Positions 25,639-35,600 of a stretch of 64,000 nt of DNA are shown here, one piece after another (the stretch's first letter is position 1; every line of letters begins with the position of its first letter). Source of the DNA: Competibacter_A sp037045685. GTDB lineage: Bacteria > Pseudomonadota > Gammaproteobacteria > Competibacterales > Competibacteraceae. A model generated the notes under the pieces. It saw only the letters and a list, made by a program, of their open reading frames with translations, was not told the DNA's origin and did no database searches. The translations under genes were made by a program, and so were the position numbers. Where the stretch lies: positions 372,001 to 436,000 of the forward strand of contig JBAOII010000023.1 in assembly GCA_037045685.1 (NCBI GenBank). The letters run 5' to 3'.

Positions 25639-28620
25639 ATGTCCCGACAACCTCCCGGCGAGCCATCGTCCCCGCCTAAAACGCGCGATGCGGTTCGCAC
25701 CGAACGCGCCAGCCCGCTCGATCTTCCAATGGCCCTGACCGATCGTTATCGGGTGTTGCGACATTTGCCCAGCCGAAGCGCGGAAGCCGATTTGCTGGTG
25801 GTCGAAGCGCGGGCGAAACCCGGTCTGCGGGCGGTCGCCAAGCTCTATCGTCCCGGCATTCAACCCAAGACCGAGGTATTGCGGCGGATCGGGGCCGCCG
25901 CGCCGCGCCATGTCGTGCAATTCCTGGAATACGGCCAGTCGGACGGGACCTGCTACGAGCTACTGGAATACGCCGAACACGGATCGTTGCGGGATTTGCT
26001 GGCCCTGGGACCGCTCGACGAGGAGCAGGCGCGGGAAGTGCTGGTGGAACTCGACGAGGCGCTGGTGGAATTGAACCGGCACGCCATGCCGCACCGGAAC
26101 TTGAAGCCGGAAAACGTTCTGGTGCGCGGCCGGCAGCCATTGCGATTGGCCTTGACCGACTTTGGCATCGCTTCCCTGGCCGATGGAATGCCGCATTTCG
26201 CCTCCACCAGCCGGACGGGTCTCTATCGGGCGCCCGAAACCGCGACGAGAGTCGGCGACGCGGCGGCGGATTACTGGGCGCTGGGGATGATGTTGGTCGA
26301 GGCGCTGACCGGGCGACATCCGTTCGCCGAATTGTCCGCCACGGTGATTTTGTATCAGTTGACGGCGCGGGCGGTACCGCTGGACGGCGTGGCGGAACCG
26401 TGGCGAACCCTGTGCCGGGGCCTGGTGCTGCGCGATCCCGAACGGCGCTGGGGATCGGGAGAAATCCGGCGTTGGCTGGCCGGGGATTCTCGCTTGCGGG
26501 TGCCGGCGGAAGCGGTGCAACCGGAAGCGCGAACGTTTCGCCCGAGCCGGTTTTATCGCTTGGGTGGAGTCGAGTGCCGGACGACGCGGGATCTGGCGGA
26601 ACAAATCGCCAAGCAGTGGGACGCCGCCGGCCGGGATTTGGAGAAAGGTTTGATCGCGGAGTGGTTGCGCGGCGATCCGAGCGATCAGGAATTGGCGCGG
26701 GCGGCGCTGGACGCGCTGGAGGATTCCCAGGATGCCGGCACCGACGAGCGATTGCTGCGCTTGCGGGTCAAGCTGGCGCCGGATTTACCGCCGGTTTGGA
26801 AACTATGGAGTTTGGCGCCGGACGATCTCGCCGCGACGGCGAGCGCGGCCAATCGCGGCGACGAGTCGAGTCAGTCGAGACTGTTGGAACTCTATCGGGG
26901 CGAGGTGTTGGGGATTTACGGCGCCGCCGGTAACGCGGAGTGCCAGCGGGTGCAAGCGGCTTGGCGCCAAACGGTCGCGGAGTACGAGAGGACTTGGCAG
27001 ACGGTATCGGCGTATGGCGTGCCGCCGAAATTGAAGCCCGAGCTGGCGTCGGTTTTACCCGATTTGTTGCTCGCGGCGGTATCGGCCGCCTTTCGGGACG
27101 CGCTGCGGGAAGAGGTGCGGGCGCTGGCGAAAAATCTTTCCCATCGTCCGGCGTGGCTAGACGGGTTCTTGGAGCGCGCGCCGGACGGCGGGGGCGCCTT
27201 GGTGCTGCGGGTCGTCATGCGCTGGTTGCCGGTGGCCGCAGAAATCCAGCAGAGCGTGGCGCCGCGACTGGAAGCCTTGCTCAAAGAATTTGCCATCCTG
27301 CACCGCAGCCCGGATTTCAACGACGCGCTCGACCGCTTCGACCGAGAGATCCGAGACGGCGGTTTCGCCAGCGCGACCGCGATGGAGCGGGCGTTGCACG
27401 AATTGCGGGTGGGAGCGCAACCGCTGGTGGAAGGTCTGCGCCTCTATTACGCCCTTTGGGAACAAACCGCCATCAACAGCGCCGCTGATCTGGTTTTGCA
27501 ACAGTGGCGAGCCCGTATTGCCGCGCCGCGCTACGCGGACGCGGAGGCGCTGCGGCGAGACATGACCCGGCCTTACCGCTGGCGGATAGCGCTCGACGGC
27601 TGGGAGCGATTGGCGATCTCGGCGCTGAACTGGGAACACCAAAGCGCGAGAGTAGCCGGCTCTGGCAGGGGAGAAAACGTGGTGGCGTTCAGCCCGGATG
27701 GGCGCTGGCTGGCCAGTGGCGGCGCGGATCGAGCCGTGCGACTGTGGCGGCCGGAGGATCGGCAATGCGTGGCGACCTGGTCGGGGCACGCCGGGAGCGT
27801 GAACGCCGTGGCGTTCAGCCCGGACGGACGGTTGCTGGCCAGCGGCGGCGGGGATCGGACCGTGCGCTTGTGGCGGGTGGATGCGGGACAGTGCGTGGCG
27901 AGCCTGCCGGGACACGCCGGGAGCGTGAACGCCGTGGCGTTCAGCCCGGACGGACGGTTGCTGGCCAGCGGCGGCGCGGACCGGACCGTGCGCTTGTGGC
28001 GAGTGGATCTCGGGCAGTGCGTGGCGACCTGGTCGGGACACGCCGGAACCGTGAGCGCCGTGGCGTTCAGCCCGGACGGGCGATTGCTGGTCAGCGGCGG
28101 GGACCGGACCGTGCGGCTGTGGCGGGTGGATCTCGGGCAGTGCGTGGCGATCCTGCCGGGGCGCACCGGCCGGACGAACGCCGTGGCGTTCAGCCCGGAC
28201 GGGCGGTGGTTGGCCAGCGGCCATGGCAGCATTTCCGACAAACGCCGGGAAGACGATACCGTGCGCTTGTGGCGGCTGGAAAACCGGCAGTGCGTGGCGT
28301 CGTTCCCGGGGCATTCCGCGAGCGTGAACGCGGTGGCCTTCGGCCCGGACGGCCGGCTGCTGGCCAGCGGCAGCGAGGACCAGACCGTGCGCTTGTGGCG
28401 GCTGGAAAACCGGCAGTGCGTGGCGGTGCTATCGGGCCACCCCGCGAGCGTCCATGCCTTGGCCTTCAGCCCTGACGGCGAATGCCTGGCCAGCGGTTGC
28501 GACGACGGCGTGGTGCTGTGGGGCCGTCGCCAGTTCGCCGCCGCCGATCTGTCCGTCGGCGAACTCATCGCCTGGGAAAAAGCCCATGCCGGCAAATACA
28601 GCGAAATCAAGCTACTGTAG
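25639..28620 (+). CDS. Kinase-fold/WD40 repeat protein (HRD changed to HRN)
   Basis: The protein has 993 residues. Residues 35-300 are a Ser/Thr-kinase fold: ATP-site Lys68 in AVAKLY, DFG at 174-176, APE in YRAPE, and WALGMMLVEALTG. The catalytic loop reads PHRNLKPEN, so the base Asp of HRD is Asn154. It may be a pseudokinase or very weak. Residues 300-660 are helical with no family I recognise. Residues 670-980 are seven WD40 repeats (AFSPDG..LASG..DRTVRLWR), several almost identical at DNA level, which suggests recent repeat exchange; the fifth has a charged insert (SISDKRRED). The gene follows the Hsp70 pair by 70 nt and may report on or recruit their clients. A copy of its last 240 nt lies at 31102. 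Confidence 0.88.
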   Translation: MSRQPPGEPSSPPKTRDAVRTERASPLDLPMALTDRYRVLRHLPSRSAEADLLVVEARAKPGLRAVAKLYRPGIQPKTEVLRRIGAAAPRHVVQFLEYGQSDGTCYELLEYAEHGSLRDLLALGPLDEEQAREVLVELDEALVELNRHAMPHRNLKPENVLVRGRQPLRLALTDFGIASLADGMPHFASTSRTGLYRAPETATRVGDAAADYWALGMMLVEALTGRHPFAELSATVILYQLTARAVPLDGVAEPWRTLCRGLVLRDPERRWGSGEIRRWLAGDSRLRVPAEAVQPEARTFRPSRFYRLGGVECRTTRDLAEQIAKQWDAAGRDLEKGLIAEWLRGDPSDQELARAALDALEDSQDAGTDERLLRLRVKLAPDLPPVWKLWSLAPDDLAATASAANRGDESSQSRLLELYRGEVLGIYGAAGNAECQRVQAAWRQTVAEYERTWQTVSAYGVPPKLKPELASVLPDLLLAAVSAAFRDALREEVRALAKNLSHRPAWLDGFLERAPDGGGALVLRVVMRWLPVAAEIQQSVAPRLEALLKEFAILHRSPDFNDALDRFDREIRDGGFASATAMERALHELRVGAQPLVEGLRLYYALWEQTAINSAADLVLQQWRARIAAPRYADAEALRRDMTRPYRWRIALDGWERLAISALNWEHQSARVAGSGRGENVVAFSPDGRWLASGGADRAVRLWRPEDRQCVATWSGHAGSVNAVAFSPDGRLLASGGGDRTVRLWRVDAGQCVASLPGHAGSVNAVAFSPDGRLLASGGADRTVRLWRVDLGQCVATWSGHAGTVSAVAFSPDGRLLVSGGDRTVRLWRVDLGQCVAILPGRTGRTNAVAFSPDGRWLASGHGSISDKRREDDTVRLWRLENRQCVASFPGHSASVNAVAFGPDGRLLASGSEDQTVRLWRLENRQCVAVLSGHPASVHALAFSPDGECLASGCDDGVVLWGRRQFAAADLSVGELIAWEKAHAGKYSEIKLL

Positions 28621-28707
28621 CGATCTGATCGCGATACCGGGAGTTCCCGAAGCGCCATATTGCCGAGAATTCCCCAGACGGTATGTCGTTAGGCCGTTAA
28701 TTTTGCA

Positions 28708-28736
28708 TTGCAACATAATTTGGCTATGACTATATT
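28708..28736 (+). promoter_or_regulatory. Candidate sigma-70 promoter
   Basis: TTGCAA, a 17-nt spacer and TATATT lie in an AT-rich gap about 90 nt before the B12-binding gene. The match is good and the position suits the B12-binding/unknown/PAS operon. It has not been tested. Confidence 0.55.
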
Positions 28737-28827
28737 ATGCAACAGAGAACATTCGCGGGCGGTTGCCCCTGCCCGGTTCCTCCAGGATGCGTAGCGAATT
28801 CCCTGCCGGTTGCCGCGAGGTTGCCCG

Positions 28828-29505
28828 ATGACTCTCGAACTGCTCGCTTCTCCAGCTTCGACGCGCGCGCCGTCCGCTCCCCCTTATCCCGAATTCGTGA
28901 ACGCTTTGCTGGCCGGGGACCGCCGCCGTTGCGCCGAATTGACCCAGCGAGCGCTGCGCCATGGCGTCCCCGTTCCCGAGCTGTACGAACAGTTGTTCCG
29001 GCGGGCGCTGTATCGGGTGGGGAAGCTGTGGGAGCGCAACCAGATCTCGGTCGCCGCCGAGCGCCGGGCCACCTCGATCGTGGAAGGCTTGCTCAACCAG
29101 ATTTTTCCCGAAGTCATTTCCTCGCGCCGGGTCGAAAGAAGCATCGTGGTCGCTTCGGTGGAAGGCGAGTTGCACCAGGTCGGCGGCAAGATGGTCTGCG
29201 ACGTGTTCGAAATGAGCGGTTGGGACGCCTGTTATCTGGGAGCCAACACGCCGGTCCGCGAGCTGTCGCGCCTGCTGCGGGAAACGTGCCCGGATCTGGT
29301 CGGGCTTTCGCTCAGCGTCTATTTTCATGTCGGCATTCTGCGCGACATGGTGGAGGCCATTCGAGCCGAATTTCCCGCCTTGCCGATGCTGATCGGCGGA
29401 CAGGGCCTGCGGCACATCGGGCCGACCGTGATCCAGGACCCGATGGTTCGCTACGTGGCCGATCTGCGCGAACTCCAGCGCTTCATCGCCGGCTTTGGGC
29501 GATGA
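28828..29505 (+). CDS. Cobalamin-binding domain protein (B12 sensor type)
   Basis: The protein has 225 residues. An N-terminal four-helix B12-binding-2 module (about 15-95: LYEQLFRRALYRVGKLWERNQ) is followed by a Rossmann-like B12-binding domain (105-220). The cobalamin loop reads EGELHQVGG, keeping the His that ligates cobalt in the DxHxxG motif, although the Asp is Glu. There is no catalytic domain, so it is more likely a B12-dependent sensor or regulator than an enzyme. The ATG at 28828 has GAGG 7 nt upstream. Two short genes follow closely: one unknown and one PAS protein without an output domain. Together they look like a small signalling operon, perhaps sensing light or redox state through the corrin. 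Confidence 0.82.
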   Translation: MTLELLASPASTRAPSAPPYPEFVNALLAGDRRRCAELTQRALRHGVPVPELYEQLFRRALYRVGKLWERNQISVAAERRATSIVEGLLNQIFPEVISSRRVERSIVVASVEGELHQVGGKMVCDVFEMSGWDACYLGANTPVRELSRLLRETCPDLVGLSLSVYFHVGILRDMVEAIRAEFPALPMLIGGQGLRHIGPTVIQDPMVRYVADLRELQRFIAGFGR

Positions 29506-29530
29506 CCGCCGCCTCGCGTGGAGAACTGGC

Positions 29531-29995
29531 GTGACGCGCGCCGAGCTGTTGGAAACCGCCAGGGCGATGCCGCCCTTTCCGGCCGAAGCCGCCCGCGAGT
29601 ACCGCCGCGAACGCGAAACCCTGGTGGCCGATGTCAACAAACGGTTGCTGGAACGTCCCGACGCGGAGCAACTGGTCGGTCCCGGCAATCTCGCCATGAT
29701 GCGCGACAACCACGGCAATCACGCCCGCTTCGTCGAGCCGCTGCTGGAGTGCTACCATCCCGACGTGCTGGTGGAGACCGTGCTGTGGGTGTTTCGCGCC
29801 TATCGCGCACACGGGTTTCGCCTGACCTACCGGCCGGCGCAACTGAACGCCTGGGTGGAGGCGCTGCAGCTGCGCCTGTCGCCGGAGTCCTTCGCCGCCA
29901 TCTATCCGCTCTATCGCTGGTTCATCATCCATATCCCGACCTTCGTCGCCCTGACGGATGCGCCCGACACCGTCGATCCGGCCGCGCGAGAATAG
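29531..29995 (+). CDS. Unknown helical protein
   Basis: The protein has 154 residues, and I do not recognise a family. It is soluble and mostly helical, with clusters such as NLAMMRDNHGNHARFVEPLL, ETVLWVFRAYRAHGF and YPLYRWFIIHIPTFV; the His-rich NHGNH stretch could bind metal or a cofactor. The start is probably the GTG at 29531 with GGAG 7 nt upstream. It sits 25 nt after the B12-binding gene and 18 nt before the PAS gene. A partner role in the same signalling unit is an inference from that spacing. Confidence 0.6.
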   Translation: MTRAELLETARAMPPFPAEAAREYRRERETLVADVNKRLLERPDAEQLVGPGNLAMMRDNHGNHARFVEPLLECYHPDVLVETVLWVFRAYRAHGFRLTYRPAQLNAWVEALQLRLSPESFAAIYPLYRWFIIHIPTFVALTDAPDTVDPAARE

Positions 29996-30013
29996 AGCCG
30001 GCGGAGCCAACGC

Positions 30014-30802
30014 ATGAGCTACCTGCCAACCGATGCCGCCGCTCTGGCGCTACAGCGCTGGTCGGTCGAGTTGAGCGCGGCGCGCGACGATAGCGCGGCG
30101 CTGGCCCTCGGCATCTTCGATCTGGCCGGCAACCCTCTCTATCTGAATCGCGGCATGGGCGAGGCGCTGGGCGGCGAACTGCCCGACCGCTCGCGCCACC
30201 TTTATCTGGTCAATCCCAGTTTCGACGAGTTGCTGGAACCCGCCGATGACGGTTTGGTGTTCTGCGGGTGGTTGACGGCGGGCGACGGTTTTCAGATCAG
30301 CCGCACCCTGCGCGCCCAGGTGTTCCGCAAGGGTGGCGAACTGCTGATCGCCGGCGAATACGACGCTCTGGAGCTGGAGCGCCTCGGGCGGGATTTGTCG
30401 CGCAGAAACCAGGAAATCAACAACCTGCAACGGGAGTTGATCCGCAAGAACGCCCGCCTGTCCCAAACCCTGGATGGGCTGAAAGAAGCGCCGCCGCCGG
30501 CCTCGGGAGCGAATGGCCGGGGGTTGGGTTCACCGCGCCGGCTGGCGGCGGAAGTGGCTCCCGAAATCGGCGGTTCGCTGGCCGTGATCGCCGACAAGCT
30601 GGCCGTCTTGCGCAGGGAAATGGAAAACCTTGGCGCGGTCGGCCGCCAACTGGACACTCCGGTTGCCGCCGCGACCCGACCGGGCGAAGCGACGCCGCTG
30701 GCGCGCTCCGATTTCGACCGGACGCTCGATGATTGCCTGCGCTTGTTGGCCGGCGTCGAGGAAAACGTCGGCCAAGCCCGGCGAATGGCCGCCGGCTGGT
30801 AG
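30014..30802 (+). CDS. PAS-like sensor protein with coiled coil, no output domain
   Basis: The protein has 262 residues. The N-terminal 120 residues have a PAS-like pattern (ALGIFDLAGNPLYLNRGM...). They run into a coiled coil (RRNQEINNLQRELIRKNARL) of the kind that normally connects to a kinase or GGDEF domain. Instead the rest is low-complexity and helical, and ends at DDCLRLLAGVEENVGQARRM. With no HATPase, GGDEF or EAL signature, it may act by oligomerising or by binding a partner encoded elsewhere. It is the last gene of the B12-binding operon. Confidence 0.6.
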   Translation: MSYLPTDAAALALQRWSVELSAARDDSAALALGIFDLAGNPLYLNRGMGEALGGELPDRSRHLYLVNPSFDELLEPADDGLVFCGWLTAGDGFQISRTLRAQVFRKGGELLIAGEYDALELERLGRDLSRRNQEINNLQRELIRKNARLSQTLDGLKEAPPPASGANGRGLGSPRRLAAEVAPEIGGSLAVIADKLAVLRREMENLGAVGRQLDTPVAAATRPGEATPLARSDFDRTLDDCLRLLAGVEENVGQARRMAAGW

Positions 30803-31026
30803 ACGCGCCCGACGGGATCGGCGCGGGTCCGTTCCCCGCCTCAGGGCGCGAGGCCGAGTTCCGGAATGCCCCGGCTGACGGCCGGATCGATAGCCCCGCG
30901 CTCGCCCGATTTTTTTGGCGGGCCGCTCTTGTTGCCCCGACAGGGTGGGCATCGCATCGACTTTCACGCCATCTCCGCGCGGGTAGGGTCGCTGCTATTG
31001 TTGCCGGCGAACTCGTGGGGCTTCGA

Positions 31027-31112
31027 TCAGTCGGCGACGTGGAGAACGATCTTGCCCCGAGCGTGACCGCCTTGGCTGATGGCGTGCGCCTGGCGGGCCT
31101 CGGCCAGCGGCA
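31027..31112 (-). pseudogene. 3' end copy of the quinone oxidoreductase gene
   Basis: About 85 nt match the last 28 codons of the gene at 36980 (ARQA.AISQGGHARGKIVLHVAD), including the stop. The match ends at GGCCAGCGGCA, where WD40 homology begins on the other strand. Confidence 0.75.
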
Positions 31113-31345
31113 GCGAGGACCGGACCGTGCGCTTGTGGCGGCTGGAAAACCGGCAGTGCGTGGCGGTGCTATCGGGCCACCCCGCGAGCGTCCATGCCGT
31201 GGCCTTCAGCTCCGACGGCGGATGCTTGGCCAGCGGTTGCGACGACGGTGTGGTGCTGTGGGGCCGTCGCCAGTTCGCCACCGCCGACCTGTCCGTCGGC
31301 GAACTCATCGCCTGGGAAAAAGCCCATGCCGGCAAATACGGCTAA
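31102..31345 (+). pseudogene. 3' end copy of the kinase-WD40 gene
   Basis: These 244 nt match 28361-28620, the last two WD40 blades and the tail VGELIAWEKAHAGKY, with a few substitutions and an earlier stop. No promoter, start or kinase part is present. The left edge is the GGCCAGCGGCA shared with the oxidoreductase fragment. Confidence 0.8.
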
Positions 31346-31450
31346 ATCGAGCTGTCGTAGCGAGTCGATATTCACGGCGCCGCCGGTTTCGGGTCGCGCC
31401 TGGTCCCACCAAATTGTAAATTATCCATAATTAATTGATTTAAATAAAAT

Positions 31451-31479
31451 TTGAAAAACACATAAGATTGTTGTATAAG
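31451..31479 (+). promoter_or_regulatory. Candidate sigma-70 promoter
   Basis: TTGAAA, a 17-nt spacer and TATAAG lie in the AT-rich island upstream of the diguanylate cyclase gene at 31712. This would give a 5' leader of about 225 nt, which is long but possible. Confidence 0.5.
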
Positions 31480-31711
31480 CTTGATAGTCATGCCAAAGTG
31501 TCACGGATCGCAATAGCTTGTCGGATTTGAGAATCAACTCCATCTTGGAGATAACCCGCTGGGTTTCAATAATTACTGCGGCGGGACCCTGGAAATCGCG
31601 CTGCATGTATCTTGGATAACGTTTTATATTTTCGAAGTTGTTTCATAGATGGGGAATTGCTCGCTTGGATTCCTTAAAAATATTATCGAGAGCACCGCAG
31701 GGAAGAACACC

Positions 31712-32638
31712 ATGTCCGAGGTTGGTCAGATTCTCGTTGTCGACGATGCCCCATCGACGCTGAGGCTGCTCCGGAAGTTGCTGGCGGCGCAAGGCTATGG
31801 GGTACGCGCGGCCAACAACGGGGAATTGGCCTTGCGCGCCATCGAATTCCAACCGCCCGAACTCATCCTGCTGGATATCCGAATGCCGGGCCTGGACGGG
31901 GTAGAAGTGTGCCGGCGGATCAAGGAGAATGTTCGGCTCAGGGAGATTCCGGTGCTGTTCGTCAGCGCGCTCGCCGATGTCGAAGATAAGATGCGGGCAT
32001 TTCAGGCGGGGGGCGTCGATTACATCACCAAGCCGTTTCTGATGGAAGAGGTCAACGCGCGGGTTCGCGCCCACTTGGAGCTGAAGCGGCAGCGGGAGCT
32101 GTTGGCCCAGCAAGCTTTAACCGATGGGCTGACCGGGATCGCCAATTACCGACACTTCCAGCAGGTGCTGGCCAACGAGTGGGAGCGTTGCGCTCGCAAG
32201 CGGGAACCCTTGTGCCTGCTGATGATCGATGTCGATTTATTCAAGTCCTACAACGACTATTACGGCCACTTGGCCGGCGACAATTGCCTGAATGCGATAG
32301 CGAATTGCCTGAAGGCCGCCTTGCGGCGGCCCGCCGATCTGGTGGCCCGCTACGGTGGCGAAGAGTTTGTCGCGCTGCTCCCGGACACGGATCTCGCGGG
32401 CGGTCGCGCGGTGGCGGACAGTGCGCGCGCCAGCATCAAAGGAATCCCTTTACCGCATGCGGTCAGCCGGGTCGCCGATCATGTGACGGTCTCCATGGGC
32501 GTCGCCGCTTGCCAGCCCCGGCCAGGAGTCGACCCCGGACTGCTGCTGGACATGGCGGACGGCCTGCTTTACCGAGCCAAGAACGGCGGCCGGGATCGGA
32601 TCGCGAGCGGTCGGTTCGGGATCGAGTCGCCGGTTTAG
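31712..32638 (+). CDS. Response regulator diguanylate cyclase (REC-GGDEF)
   Basis: The protein has 308 residues. The receiver (ILVVDDAPSTLRLL; phospho-Asp in LILLDIRMPG; YITKPF) joins a GGDEF domain with the active-site motif GGEEF at 215-219, so it should make cyclic di-GMP when phosphorylated. The layout resembles PleD/WspR-type cyclases. The ATG at 31712 has GGAAG 7 nt upstream; an upstream ATG at 31649 is less likely. The gene is convergent with the RND transporter, and their stops overlap by 4 nt. No cognate kinase adjoins. Confidence 0.9.
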   Translation: MSEVGQILVVDDAPSTLRLLRKLLAAQGYGVRAANNGELALRAIEFQPPELILLDIRMPGLDGVEVCRRIKENVRLREIPVLFVSALADVEDKMRAFQAGGVDYITKPFLMEEVNARVRAHLELKRQRELLAQQALTDGLTGIANYRHFQQVLANEWERCARKREPLCLLMIDVDLFKSYNDYYGHLAGDNCLNAIANCLKAALRRPADLVARYGGEEFVALLPDTDLAGGRAVADSARASIKGIPLPHAVSRVADHVTVSMGVAACQPRPGVDPGLLLDMADGLLYRAKNGGRDRIASGRFGIESPV

Positions 32639-35600
32639 AGTCCGGCGGCTGGAAATCGGCTAGCCGGGGCCAGAACTTCTGGCCGGATGTCGCCCCGCAT
32701 CGGCGCCCACCGACCCGCGAATCGATCCAGATAGAGATAAATCACCGGGGTGAGATAGAGCGTCAGCAGTTGCGACAGCAGCAAGCCGCCGACCACCGCC
32801 AACCCCAGCGGCCGACGCGCTTCCGCGCCCGCGCCCAAGCCCAGAGCGATGGGCAAGGTGCCCATCAGCGCCGCCATCGTGGTCATCATGATCGGCCGGA
32901 ACCGGATCAAGCAGGCTTGGAAAATGGCCTCGGCGGGGGCTATCCTCTCGTTGCGCTGCCGGTCGAGCGCGAAATCGATCATCATGATCGCGTTCTTCTT
33001 GACGATGCCCACCAGCATGATCACGCCGACGAAGGCGTAGAGGCTGAGGTCCACCTCGAACAGCAGCAGGGTCAACAAGGCACCCAGCCCCGCCGATGGC
33101 AGTCCCGACAAAATCGTCAGCGGATGGATGAAGCTCTCGTACAGAATCCCCAGCACGATGTACACCACCAGCACCGCCACCAGCAGCAGAAGCCCGAGGC
33201 CCTGTAGCGAAGCTTGAAACGCCTGGGCGGTGCCTTGCAGGCTGGTGGTCAGCGACACCGGCAGGCGCAATTCGGTTTCGAGCGCCTTGATCCGATCCAC
33301 CGCCGTGCCGAGCGACACCCCCGGCAACAGGTTGAAGGAAATCGTCACCGACGGCAGTTGCCCCTGATGGTTCACGGTCAGCGCCTGAGTTTTGCGGGCG
33401 GCCGAGGTCACGGTGTCCAGCGAGACCAGTTTCCCGTTGCTGGATCGCACGTAGATTCGCGCCAGCGCCGCCGGGTCGGCCTGAAATTCGGGGGCGAGTT
33501 CCAGAATCACCTTGTACTGGTTGGTGGCACCGTAAATGGTGGAAATCTGCCGGGCGCTGAAAGCGTTCTGCAAGGCATCCTCCACTTGGCCGAAACTCAA
33601 TCCCAGCGCCGCCAGCTTGTCCCGATCCACCTCCAGCGCCACCGCCGGGCTGCGGTTGTTGAGGTTGCTGGTGACATCCACGAAACCCGGCAGTTGCCGG
33701 AACCGGGCGAGGAGGGTGCCGGTCCAGCGATAGAGTTCGTCCAAATCGGTGTCTTGCAGGGTGTATTGATACTGGGCGGCGGTGGTTTGGCCGCCGATGC
33801 GGATCGGCGGCGGGTTTTGCAGATAGACGTTGATCCCCGGCACCACGGCCAGTTTCGGACGCAACGCCCGAATCACCTCATCGGCGGATAGGTTCCGTTC
33901 TGATCGAGACTTGAGGCGAATGAACATGCTGCCGGTGTTGGCGGTGGGCCGGGGTCCGCCGGCGCCGACCGACGACATGAACGCCTCGACGTTCGGGTCT
34001 TGCGCCAGAATCGCCGCCACCGCCCGCTGGCGCTCGACCATGGACGCGAAAGAGGCATCTTGCGCGCCTTCGGTGAAGGCGCTGATCTGGCCGGTATCGC
34101 CGCTGGGCAGGAAATCCTTGGGCACCATGCCGAATAGCCCGACGGTGGCGACCACGGTTAACCCGAACACCGCGATCACCGTTCGCGGCCACGCCATCGC
34201 GCCGCGCAGGGTGCGCTCGTAACCGGCCAGCAGGGCGGCGAAGAAGCGCTCGAACGCCCGATACAGCCGGTTGTGCGCGCCGGGGTCGCTGTGCCGCAGA
34301 TAGCGGCTGCACAGCATCGGCGTCAGCGTGAGCGAGACCAGGCCGGACACCAGAATCGCCGCGCAGATGGTGACCGCGAACTCGTGCAGCAGCCGCCCGA
34401 CGATGCCGCCCATGAACATCACCGGGATAAAGACGGCGATCAAGGACAAGCGTCATGGAGATGATGGTGAAACCGATCTCGCGCGCTCCGGTGATCGCCG
34501 CTTGGAACGGCGGCTCGCCGCGCTCGATGTGGCGGACGATGTTTTCCAGCATCACGATGGCGTCGTCCACCACGAACCCCACCGACAGGGTCAGCGCCAG
34601 CAGCGACAGGTTGTCGAGGCTGTAGCCGAGCGCGTACATCGCCGCGAAGGTGCCGATCACCGAGATCGGCAAGGCCAGGCTGGGAATCAGGGTCGCCGAC
34701 AGGTTGCGCAGGAACAGCAGGATCACCAGGATCACCAAAACGCCCGCCAGCACCAGGGTGAACTGCACGTCGTGGATCGACTCGCGGATGGATTCGCTGC
34801 GGTCGTACAGCACCTTGAGTTCGATGGAGGCCGGCAGCTTGGCCTGGAACGCCGGCAGGACTTCCTTGATGGCGTCCACGGTGGCGACGGTGTTGGCGCC
34901 CGGCTGGCGCTGGATCGCCAGCACGATGGCCCGCCGGTCCACGTACCAACTGGCGACTTTGTTGTTTTCGACGCTGTCCAGCGGCGTCGCGACCTCGTTC
35001 AGACGCACCGGCGCGCCGTTGCGGTAGGCGACGATCAGCGGGCCATAGGCGGCGGCGGTTTCCAACTGGCCGTTGGTTTTGATCGCGACGCTCTGCCGAG
35101 GTCCGTCGAAAGACCCGACCGGCCGGTTGACGTTGCTGTCCTGGATCGCCTTCTGCAATTCGTCCAGGCCGATGCCGCGAGCGGCCAGTTGATCCGGGTC
35201 GGCCTGGACCCGCACCGCGAATTTCTGCGAGCCGAACACCCGCACCTGCGCCACCCCGGCGATGGTGGACAGGCGTTGGGCCAGCATGGTTTCGGCGTAT
35301 TCGTCCACCACCGACAGCGGCAAGGTCGGCGACAGCATGACGATGTAGAAGATCGGCGAGTCGGCCGGGTTGACCTTGCGGAACGAGGGCGGCGGCGGGC
35401 ATGTCGGCCGGCAACTGGCGCTGGGCGGCGGAGATGGCGGTCTGCACGTCTTGGGCGGCGGCGTCGATGTTGCGGTCGAGCGCGAATTGCAGGGTGATCG
35501 AAGTCGAGCCTTGGGCGCTGGTGGAACTCATCGAGTCCAGGCCGGCGATGGTCGAGAACTGGCTTTCCAGCGGGGTCGCCACCGCCGCCGCCATGGTTTC

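Larger units (their letters stand above)
30803..31711. other. Gene-poor region with duplicated gene ends and an AT-rich island
   Basis: No complete gene is seen. 30803-31026 holds nothing I can name. 31027-31345 is a scar made of two duplicated gene ends, listed separately. From about 31400 to 31660 the base composition turns sharply AT-rich compared with the surroundings and carries a good promoter-like pair, but no coding frame. Confidence 0.6.
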
